Made by a program: the position numbers and the translations under genes
Shown: positions 20,958 to 27,231 of the stretch, piece by piece
Layout: each line of letters starts with the position of its first letter
Position numbering within the stretch: position 1 is the first letter of the stretch
Notes under the pieces: model-generated
What the model saw: only the letters and a program-made list of their open reading frames with translations
Database searches by the model: none
Told to the model about the DNA's origin: nothing
Virus record (IMG/VR): IMGVR_UViG_3300017963_000668
Coordinates: 1 to 27,231 of that record
Length of the DNA stretch: 27,231 nucleotides
Source of the DNA: a virus
Strand: one strand, 5' to 3'

Positions 20958-22212
20958 AAACAACCACCTCTTTTCCGGCCGGGAGCAACAAAATCTCGTT
21001 GCCCGCAAGCCCGTTACTGGTTATGAAAAAATCAAAATTTGCGTCATTTTCGCCCGGCCCGCCGTATTCGGTCAGGGCTATTTCTATCGGTGCTCTCGGA
21101 TATTCCAAAACAAACCGTTTCTCGATCTTGAGATTGAAAGAAGTTTTGATAGCCAAGTCAACCGCGTTCAAAACCGCCTGCGTAGTATCCGGGAAGGACT
21201 CGGACTGGCTGAAATACTGTCTATCCGCCCGGTTATCCTCGAATAGTTTCTGAAGCTGGTCAAGCTGCTCGGTGCTGTTTACGAACAGCTCCGAGATCAC
21301 TTCAGCAGCGTCCAGCGCGTCCTTTCTGGTTTCCAGTTCCGCGTCTATGACGCTTTGAGCGGACGCTATCAGGACGGCTGAAGTGGCCATATCCATAACG
21401 GAGGCAACGTTCCGACTTTCCGAAAACGGCGTGATCGGAGTCAGATCGAATATCGAAGCCCCCAGAGTTTGCAATGAAGAAAGCCTGCTTGTAATATTAT
21501 TGGTGGCCAGAATCGGCAATTGAATCAATTGCTGTATCTGACTGGCAATAGTTCCAAGAAAAAGTTCAGCCTGATTCAGTGCATTGTTAACCGCCCTTAT
21601 GACCGAATTTATATAGGCGTTCAGTTGCCCGTTCAGCTCGTACAAAGCGGACATGGCGGATTGAATTCTCTCAAGCAGCGAACGGCTGCTAACCACTACC
21701 GCGTTTTGGTCGCTGGCCGTTTCCAGGCTGACGAACCTCTCAAACTGACCTCCCGCCGCTTCGTTCGCCTCGCCTCCCTGGTTGCGTAGCTGTTCCGTTT
21801 GCTCTTCAATGCTGATGATCCTTTCCGGCGCGAGCGGTTCAAGCCACTCGCTGGTAAAATCGCTGATATTGGCGTTTTCGGTACGGTCAAGACTCTCTGT
21901 GATTGAAACCAGTTGCAGATTGAGTTTATCAAGCACTGGATGAGTAATTGACCAAAGTCCGCTTTCTCTGCATGCCTCGAAGAACGCCGCCGCTTGTTGA
22001 TCATGGTTTTCACCGCTGAAAGAAAAATTGATCGGATAAATTGTTCCGCCCGTATCAAGGTCTTGAACCACCACGCCGGGAATTTTCGGATATTTGAAAA
22101 TGCCAAGCTGCTTTTCCAGAGTTCGCGGATTGCTTTTCCACGCCGCGCTGAATCGCTTTTTGCTTGGCGAAACGAAATCTATTGTCGGTTTGGTTCTATC
22201 CTGCCAAGTCAT
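20950..22212 (-). CDS. DNA-circulation protein (Mu gp43/N-like)
   Basis: The 420-aa protein starts MTWQDRTKPTIDFVSPSKKR and continues LDTGGTIYPINFSFSGENHD with FEACRESGLWSITHPVLDKL (about 80-100). This is the N-terminal domain described as DNA_circ_N in Mu-like phages (P-x-x-G-x-Y-x-Pxx-F-F-G-H-P.....G...L-xHP). The remaining part is a long Ala/Gln-rich helical region. In Mu the protein is part of the tail/baseplate-hub gene order between tape measure and hub, as here. It overlaps the tape measure stop by one base and the hub start by 8 bp. Confidence 0.7.
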   Translation of the reverse strand: MTWQDRTKPTIDFVSPSKKRFSAAWKSNPRTLEKQLGIFKYPKIPGVVVQDLDTGGTIYPINFSFSGENHDQQAAAFFEACRESGLWSITHPVLDKLNLQLVSITESLDRTENANISDFTSEWLEPLAPERIISIEEQTEQLRNQGGEANEAAGGQFERFVSLETASDQNAVVVSSRSLLERIQSAMSALYELNGQLNAYINSVIRAVNNALNQAELFLGTIASQIQQLIQLPILATNNITSRLSSLQTLGASIFDLTPITPFSESRNVASVMDMATSAVLIASAQSVIDAELETRKDALDAAEVISELFVNSTEQLDQLQKLFEDNRADRQYFSQSESFPDTTQAVLNAVDLAIKTSFNLKIEKRFVLEYPRAPIEIALTEYGGPGENDANFDFFITSNGLAGNEILLLPAGKEVVVYV

Positions 22213-24113
22213 TACTTCAAAAGGTTGACGGTTAGCGGAGGAGCCTGAGCTTTGCTTTTCCCTATAGTGACCTTTGTCCCTTCCGGAGCACCTGCAATAT
22301 CCAGCCTGACCACATGTTCAATAGTTTTTTTCCGTTCAGTTCTTTGAGGAACAGCCGCGCGGTCGCCAGAAAACGGAGCGTCAAACCAAAACGGCGCGGG
22401 AATATTAACATTAGGAGGAGCCACGCCGGAACGACCACCTAAAGCCGGTGGCGGCATCAGCGGAAAGGCTCTTTCGACATTGAGCCTATTGACATCCAGC
22501 TTTATAGCCTGCGTAACTGCGGGCAAATCCTCAATTTTGTATTGATCAGGCGTCAAGGTTATGATGGGAGGAGCGACCGTCAATTTTCCAATTCTCGTCA
22601 AGCCTACAATGGCGTCCGCCATAACCTGAGCGTCCCAGGGATTGTCTATCCCGGCGGCTTTTCTCAGTTGTTCGTCCAATTCGTCCATGACCGTCACCAT
22701 CCGCCCGAATTCAGCTTCAACGCCTTTGTAGCCGAATATCTGACCCATGCGACGAGTGAATTCAAAAGCTCCTCTCGCGATCATCCTGAAAACCCAGGTC
22801 GCCACCCTGAGAGTATCAAAAAAATCTTCCTTGAACGCCGTCAAAATTGACGCGCTTCCACTGATGATTTTAGCCTCCAGGAAGTCCCAATGTTTCACCA
22901 CTAAAACTATACCGCCGACCAGCGCGGCAATTCCCGTGATAATCAGCCCTATAGGGTTAGCCGTCATAGAAACGTTCCAGCCCCATTGAGCGGCGGTAGC
23001 GGCTTTTACCAAACCGGTCATGACCAATAGGTTTTGACCGAACTTCAACGCCAAAATTCCTTTCATTACAATCTTGTTAGCCGCCCATCCAGCCACCAAC
23101 ACCGGCAATGCTGGAGCTAACGCTCTGATAACCGGAAGCATATCGCTGACTATTCCAAGCATCACTTTAGCCACCGGCCAAAGTTCTTTCAAAACGTCTC
23201 GTCCGGTGGATAGCCACAAGTTGACTTCTTCTCTAATCAATCCCTGATTGGCGTTCGCCCAATCAACAACAGTCCGAGTCATTTCAATGCCGGAATTAAC
23301 ATAACCTTTTAAAACAGGGAGCAATTTCGCGCCAATTTCTGCCTTAGCCAGCTTAATATTGTCCAAAAAAGTAGACCATCGCCCTTCCAAGGTTTGAGCG
23401 GCGTCTTCCATAGCTCCAAAAAACCGTCCGCCTTCCGACGTCATGGTTTTCAGGGCTTTCAAGATTTCCGGCCCGGTCGCCTTTCCCATTTCAATCATTT
23501 TGCGGACTTCCACGTTAGTTTTGCCCCATTGCCGCTCCAATTGTTTTAAAACTGGTATGCCTGCATTAATAAATTGCCTCATTTCCTGCATAGTGGCGCG
23601 ACCGGCCGCTTGCACTTCTCCAAACGCGAAGGCGGCTCTTTCAAGTCGTTCGGAATTGCCGCCGACAAGGTCTCCCAACATGCGTAAAGTTGGAATCAAG
23701 TTTTGTCTGTTAACCGCTTCAAAACCAAGTAATAATCTAGTGCTGGGAATAAGGTTTTCAAACAAAAGCGGCGTTTCGGCGGCTAATTGTCTCATTTCAA
23801 AGACTACGTTTTTAGCGTTTTCCAGACCGCCGACAAAACGCTTGAAAAATACTTCCGTAGTCTCGACTTTCGCGGCTTCAGTGACAAACCCGGCCGCATG
23901 GACTTTAGCCTCTTCAAAAGCTCTGGAAATCAAACCCGCGCCGACAATTCCTCCAACCACGTCTCCGAAGTGCCCCGCCGATCTGGACGCCCGGTCGAAA
24001 TTCCTGACGGCCGTTTTGCCGAACTGATTGGCTTGCCTTTTCTGCTTATCCCAGACCATAGACATCTGGTCTTTTCCGACAAACTTTGTACTGACAATAA
24101 AATCTTCAGGCAT
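22212..24113 (-). CDS. Tail tape measure protein
   Basis: The 633-aa product has a helical N-terminus. The conserved tape-measure region follows at about 85-235 (QLAAETPLLFENLIPSTRLL; FAFGEVQAAGRATMQEMRQF; GIPVLKQLERQWGKTNVEV; AAQTLEGRWSTFLDNIKLAK). Hydrophobic helices sit at about 328-415 (RALAPALPVLVAGWAANKIV; NPIGLIITGIAALVGGIVLV), which form the part that enters the membrane. The C-terminal third is Pro-rich and less conserved. Length sets the tail length: at about 1.5 angstrom per residue, 633 residues would give roughly 95 nm, which is a family rule and an estimate. The start overlaps the end of the frameshifted chaperone frame (TGA at 24106-24108). Confidence 0.85.
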   Translation of the reverse strand: MPEDFIVSTKFVGKDQMSMVWDKQKRQANQFGKTAVRNFDRASRSAGHFGDVVGGIVGAGLISRAFEEAKVHAAGFVTEAAKVETTEVFFKRFVGGLENAKNVVFEMRQLAAETPLLFENLIPSTRLLLGFEAVNRQNLIPTLRMLGDLVGGNSERLERAAFAFGEVQAAGRATMQEMRQFINAGIPVLKQLERQWGKTNVEVRKMIEMGKATGPEILKALKTMTSEGGRFFGAMEDAAQTLEGRWSTFLDNIKLAKAEIGAKLLPVLKGYVNSGIEMTRTVVDWANANQGLIREEVNLWLSTGRDVLKELWPVAKVMLGIVSDMLPVIRALAPALPVLVAGWAANKIVMKGILALKFGQNLLVMTGLVKAATAAQWGWNVSMTANPIGLIITGIAALVGGIVLVVKHWDFLEAKIISGSASILTAFKEDFFDTLRVATWVFRMIARGAFEFTRRMGQIFGYKGVEAEFGRMVTVMDELDEQLRKAAGIDNPWDAQVMADAIVGLTRIGKLTVAPPIITLTPDQYKIEDLPAVTQAIKLDVNRLNVERAFPLMPPPALGGRSGVAPPNVNIPAPFWFDAPFSGDRAAVPQRTERKKTIEHVVRLDIAGAPEGTKVTIGKSKAQAPPLTVNLLK

Positions 24114-24275
24114 TTTTGCGACCTAGCATTTTTCTATATTCGGGGTTGTCCCGTTTATTTAGAGACTCGGTTAATTCGGCCCAATATCTAAGTTGAGCGT
24201 AGTTCATGCTTTCGATTTCCAAGGGAGAGACGCCCCGGTCAAAAAGCAGCGCGGCCATTACGTGCAGTTGGGGAA

Positions 24276-24758
24276 CTACACGAGTCCAAACAAAAAAGCG
24301 AGACTCTCCGCAGCCGACATATCCACCCCTTTCAGTTGAATGATAATATCCGCGCCCTCTTTGCTTAGATGTCCGAGAATGGCAATGTTTCTTCGAGTCA
24401 TTTCAGCCGCCATTTCAACCCCGGACTTCTCGTCAATACTGTATTTTATTCCGCTGACTTGGCTTTTCGCCTCCAATCCCAAAACGCTGTATTTGATTTC
24501 GGCTCCGCTACTGGTGGTTTGCAGCACTTCCAGCTCTCCCGGTTGCGGTTCCGCAATGGCTATCCGCCCGGCCCTGATAGCCGTTATCAAATTAGCGCAA
24601 TGCATATTGTAAAGACTAAGCTCTTCCTTAGTCCCGAATTCGTCAGGGAAAATCTCGTAATAGTCGAGGAAAACCCCTAATTGCTCCTGGGCGTTCTCCT
24701 CGCTCAGTTTGAACTTAAACTTGTCCTTTCTGGTTCTTCTTTTAAAATCGGTCGTCAT
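24276..24758 (-). CDS. Tail assembly chaperone, short form (Mu gp41-like)
   Basis: The 160-aa protein starts at ATG 24758 (MTTDFKRRTRKDKF), chosen for the GGAGATT directly upstream; ATGs at 24788 and 24767 would overlap the tube gene. The middle contains EEELSLYNMHCANLITAIRA-type helices, and the end is GADIIIQLKGVDMSAAESLA before FLFGLV and TAG. It lies between tube and tape measure, the usual place for the G-type chaperone that coats the tape measure during tail assembly. The short form is terminated by TAG at 24276-24278. Confidence 0.7.
   Translation of the reverse strand: MTTDFKRRTRKDKFKFKLSEENAQEQLGVFLDYYEIFPDEFGTKEELSLYNMHCANLITAIRAGRIAIAEPQPGELEVLQTTSSGAEIKYSVLGLEAKSQVSGIKYSIDEKSGVEMAAEMTRRNIAILGHLSKEGADIIIQLKGVDMSAAESLAFLFGLV
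24291..24297 (-). promoter_or_regulatory. Programmed -1 frameshift slippery site T TTT TTG
   Basis: On the minus strand the codons are GCT TTT TTG, so the heptamer T-TTT-TTG fits the X-XXY-YYZ rule exactly and permits tandem -1 slippage. The zero-frame stop lies four codons further. The -1 frame is open to the start of the tape measure gene. This is the typical tail-chaperone signal. Confidence 0.8.
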
Positions 24759-24766
24759 AATCTCCA

Positions 24767-25147
24767 TTAAGCCACGAACAATACCCATTCACCACTTTTA
24801 GGTATTAAATCCATTGTTAATCTATTATCAGCGTCATCCAAGCCGTCTGTTTTTATAAAGCCGGTAGTTCTAAAAACATTATTGCCGGCGTCTTTATAAC
24901 TGAGACTCAAGTTATCCCGCGAATCATCATTCAACGCCTGCAATTTTTCATATTCCTCCTTGGTGACCTGAGCTGTTAAACCCGTAATAGCCCCGGAGGA
25001 CGCCAGCATTTTTTTCTGATTTCCTCCGGCATGCGGCAAAGCTTCGATCTCAAATCTTCCAGACGGCAACCTTGCATTGCAGTCCCTATCAGGGAAAACG
25101 GTTATTCCCTCAACTTTAATCCATTTCGGAGTTCCTGAAGCACCCAT
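24767..25147 (-). CDS. Tail tube protein (Mu gp40/M-like)
   Basis: The 126-aa protein starts at an ATG with a strong Shine-Dalgarno (AGGAGGG). The sequence starts MGASGTPKWIKVEGITVFPD and contains PSGRFEIEALPHAGGNQKKM, followed by TAQVTKEEYEKLQALNDDSR and TMDLIPKSGEWVLFVA. The length is close to the 118 aa of Mu tube protein M, and the gene sits between sheath and chaperone. Tubes form the rigid hollow core of the tail. It begins 8 bp after the sheath stop. The call is mainly positional. Confidence 0.7.
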   Translation of the reverse strand: MGASGTPKWIKVEGITVFPDRDCNARLPSGRFEIEALPHAGGNQKKMLASSGAITGLTAQVTKEEYEKLQALNDDSRDNLSLSYKDAGNNVFRTTGFIKTDGLDDADNRLTMDLIPKSGEWVLFVA

Positions 25148-25155
25148 CTACCCTC

Positions 25156-26718
25156 CTATGCTGCTAAGTTAAGGACGGCAAAACTTGCGTCCAGAGAAAC
25201 CAATCCGTTTAAAATTCCGCCTTCGCCGGACAATATGCCCGGAAGCGTATAATCCCAACCGCTTCCATCCTCGCGAGTGATGATTTTGTCGCCCTCTTTC
25301 AGCTCGTCGAGCGTGTAGCTATCCGTGTAGAGCCAGGCGTTTTCCAGATATAATTGCGTAAGAAAAATAAGCGCGTCCAAAACGTCGTCCGCGTCGCGGG
25401 CTTTTTCCTGACTAAGCAGATTCCGGACTCTGGTTTTATCCGCAACCACTGTGAAGCCTATCCACTCCTCCCTGGCGAAATATTGTTTGTGAACGTTCCA
25501 CATGTTCTGAACTATTGAAATATTTCGCTGAGATCGGAAAGCGTTGTTGTCCAGAGGCAAAGCGGACGGCCTGTAGAAAGTGAGGACGTTTTGCAGGGTA
25601 ACCACGTTATTCTTGACCATAGTTGTCCCGACTCCGTTTTTGACGGCAAGGTCTCGATTGTCGTAATCGTTCGTCCAGCGCGTAGCTTTCGGGCTAGGTA
25701 TGATTCCCGGCAATCTTTTATCAATATAGGTCTCTTCGGCTCTTATGCTGTTGACTCTGGCCATGACTCCCATAGCTATGGCGGCCAGCTCCATAGGATG
25801 ATGATAGGAGCCAGGCTCCGATAAAATCCCGTTCGTCATGTCGGTTTCCGTCCGAAGATCGGCCAGAGCTATGGCGGCCGTAAGCCCGGCCGTATCCGCT
25901 ACCGTGTCTCCGACCAAAGCGCGGAAAGGTCTGCCTACTTCTTTGGCGTAGTTTCCGGTCAGATCATTGGCTATGCCGTTATAAGCGGCGATTTTATCCA
26001 GGGTGGTTGAGTCCTGGCCGTAACCGCAGATAACGTCCGTGAACCACTCCTCATTCTGATTGTCGCCGGTTCCCCAGGAGTTTAGAGCGTCGTCAACGTC
26101 CGGGACTCCAGTACCCGCCACGCCATCAGCGATAACTGCGGAAACGCCGTCCGGTAATGTTTCGCCCGGCTTCAGATTAAACGCGAGCTTTATATCAATT
26201 CCCCAAGGCCCTTTTGATTTGGCTGTCAACGTAACTGGACTACCCGCGCCAGACGCTTTCACGGGATAATCATCAGTGTCCGGAATAGCGGCAACCATTT
26301 TTACGGCCACGTCATCAGGATCGTCATCCACCGCCACATCTATTTCAACCAGGTCAGCCGCAATATAAAAATACATTTTTCCGGCTTTTGTGACGCTAGT
26401 TCCCGCAAAATTTACGGTTTTAGTTGCGGCATCTCCAGCCGCCTCCGGTTGCGGAGTCACCCAAGCTTCAATGCCCTGGGAACCGGCGTAAACCCATTTA
26501 GCAAGTCTATGCAGCATGAAGCCCGCCCCGAATCGGCTTCGCGCGTCTTCCGCGCTGAAAATTCTCACCGGCACATTATCGACAACCTCCGTTAAAGTCG
26601 GATCATACGTCCCGATAATATTAATTTTGCGCTCTTTAGCCCCGCCGCCAATGCTAAAGGCGCGATTCTCAAAACCTACGACTTTGGCGGCGGCTTTGCT
26701 ACTAGGTAAAATAGTCAT
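25156..26718 (-). CDS. Contractile tail sheath protein
   Basis: The 520-aa protein is of sheath length (Mu gp39/L is about 495 aa). The N-terminus reads MTILPSSKAAAKVVGFENRA; the middle has DVICGYGQDSTTLDKIAAYN and RPFRALVGDTVADTAGLTAA. The C-terminal third, VGTTMVKNNVVTLQNVLTFY, then REEWIGFTVVADKTRVRNLL and SLDASFAVLNLAA, is the typical sheath C-terminal domain (the conserved core around inserted variable domains). The sheath contracts to drive the tube into the host. It is followed by the tube gene after 8 bp. The Shine-Dalgarno is weak by eye. Confidence 0.8.
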   Translation of the reverse strand: MTILPSSKAAAKVVGFENRAFSIGGGAKERKINIIGTYDPTLTEVVDNVPVRIFSAEDARSRFGAGFMLHRLAKWVYAGSQGIEAWVTPQPEAAGDAATKTVNFAGTSVTKAGKMYFYIAADLVEIDVAVDDDPDDVAVKMVAAIPDTDDYPVKASGAGSPVTLTAKSKGPWGIDIKLAFNLKPGETLPDGVSAVIADGVAGTGVPDVDDALNSWGTGDNQNEEWFTDVICGYGQDSTTLDKIAAYNGIANDLTGNYAKEVGRPFRALVGDTVADTAGLTAAIALADLRTETDMTNGILSEPGSYHHPMELAAIAMGVMARVNSIRAEETYIDKRLPGIIPSPKATRWTNDYDNRDLAVKNGVGTTMVKNNVVTLQNVLTFYRPSALPLDNNAFRSQRNISIVQNMWNVHKQYFAREEWIGFTVVADKTRVRNLLSQEKARDADDVLDALIFLTQLYLENAWLYTDSYTLDELKEGDKIITREDGSGWDYTLPGILSGEGGILNGLVSLDASFAVLNLAA

Positions 26719-26802
26719 ATTTTTTCCATGTATTTATGGCGAAAACCAAAAACAATGTGGAGGAAAAGTCACGCATTTTTGAAATTAGCTTTCGCCTTAA
26801 AT

Positions 26803-27231
26803 TTAACTCTTTGGTTTCAGATCAAATTCAGCGTCGATGGTTCCGCCCGCGCCCTCTTCGCCCAGCGGTTCCTGACCACCGAATATTTTTTCATCAAAAT
26901 TGCACTCCAAGGTCATTTGCGCTCCGAGCATCACTTTGTTTCCCTTGCGACTTGGGGAGCCTTTCTCAATCATTGTAATGTCCCGATCTCCAATACAGAC
27001 ATTAGGACTAGGATCAATCCTATCTACTCCAAGCGCGTCGTTTTCAGGACTCATAACGAGCTGATAGACAATTTCAATCAATTCGTTAATCAGGTTTTCG
27101 GCCCGCGATTCAGCGTCCTGCAACCTGTTTATGGCGTCAAAGTAGATGTCTCGCTGTTCGTTTTCAAAATTCTGGTCCAGAACCAGCAGATCGGCCTTGG
27201 AGTCAGCCGCGACCAACAGATCGATATTATA
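26803..27231 (-). CDS. Partial tail-neck protein upstream of sheath, 5' end beyond the window
   Basis: The reading frame is open to the window edge, so the N-terminus lies outside; the TTG at 27216 is not a convincing start because the frame continues upstream. The visible 142 residues end at TAA 26803 and include YFDAINRLQDAESRAENLIN, IEIVYQLVMSPENDALGVDR and a Gly/Glu-rich end (IFGGQEPLGEEGAGGTIDAE). In Mu-like genomes this position holds a tail completion/terminator protein such as gp37. The family is not firmly recognised. Confidence 0.5.
   Translation of the reverse strand, partial: YNIDLLVAADSKADLLVLDQNFENEQRDIYFDAINRLQDAESRAENLINELIEIVYQLVMSPENDALGVDRIDPSPNVCIGDRDITMIEKGSPSRKGNKVMLGAQMTLECNFDEKIFGGQEPLGEEGAGGTIDAEFDLKPKS

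Larger units (their letters stand above)
24106..24758 (-). other. Predicted -1 frameshift product of tail assembly chaperone (G-T type)
   Basis: The first 156 codons are those of the short chaperone. After the slippery site the -1 frame stays open for 61 codons to TGA at 24106-24108, inside the tape-measure start. The new tail reads VWTRVVPQLHVMAALLFDRG and continues ...YAQLRYWAELTESLNKRDN. This gives 217 aa. The same arrangement makes gp41/gp41' in Mu and G/GT in lambda, and the longer form links the tape measure to the tube protein. The frames and the stop are read directly from the sequence; actual slippage is inferred. Confidence 0.75.

Noticed and set aside
23443-24027. 194-aa open frame on the plus strand
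   Set aside because: It is fully antisense to the tape measure gene, whose family pattern is clear. The composition is that of a mirrored helical gene.
24276-24278. TAG after the chaperone as a sequencing error
   Set aside because: A correctly phased slippery heptamer lies four codons before it, as expected for a programmed frameshift.

Overview
The window looks like part of a contractile-tailed (myovirus) phage or prophage of a Gram-negative, probably proteobacterial, host. The tail genes follow the Mu order closely: sheath, tube, frameshifted tail assembly chaperone, tape measure, DNA-circulation protein, LysM-bearing hub, gp45-type spike, W/gp25, J, I-like protein and fibre. A Gram-negative host fits the outer-membrane beta-barrel gene, several Sec-type signal peptides and a host-style 28-bp palindrome. 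The species cannot be named from the sequence. No terminase, portal, capsid, integrase, transposase, lysin, tRNA or rRNA was recognised, so this is a fragment of a larger element.

Layout. Positions 1-1032 hold an outer-membrane protein gene behind two tandem FNR/CRP-type boxes. Positions 1114-1833 (minus) hold an isolated basic, virion-like protein. Positions 1935-7740 (plus) hold a closely packed run of small early/accessory genes: a short ParA ATPase, zinc-ribbon proteins, a ribbon-helix-helix protein, a DUF1456-like protein, a VVA0879-like protein and a tandem paralogous pair. Two near-identical promoters serve this run. In the middle (4131-4324) lie four CRISPR type I-E-like repeats with unique intervening sequences and no cas genes.

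Positions 7721-13179 (minus) are a translationally coupled accessory cassette rich in membrane and exported proteins. It includes a DUF457/YdjM-like membrane protein, a membrane-anchored FGE-sulfatase/C-type-lectin-fold protein, and a protein that resembles a patatin phospholipase but lacks its catalytic residues. Positions 13179-27231 (minus) are the tail, baseplate and fibre operon. It is transcribed right to left, enters from beyond the right edge, and is interrupted by a few small genes and one exported Cys-rich protein.

How it fits together. The minus operon builds the tail and then runs into a set of envelope-directed genes that may act in host takeover, exclusion or adsorption. The plus cluster probably handles maintenance (ParA plus RHH) and early takeover. 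The most interesting element is the cas-less mini-array: it could be a phage-borne guide array or an RNA-based anti-CRISPR. It sits directly before an unrecognised 198-aa gene.
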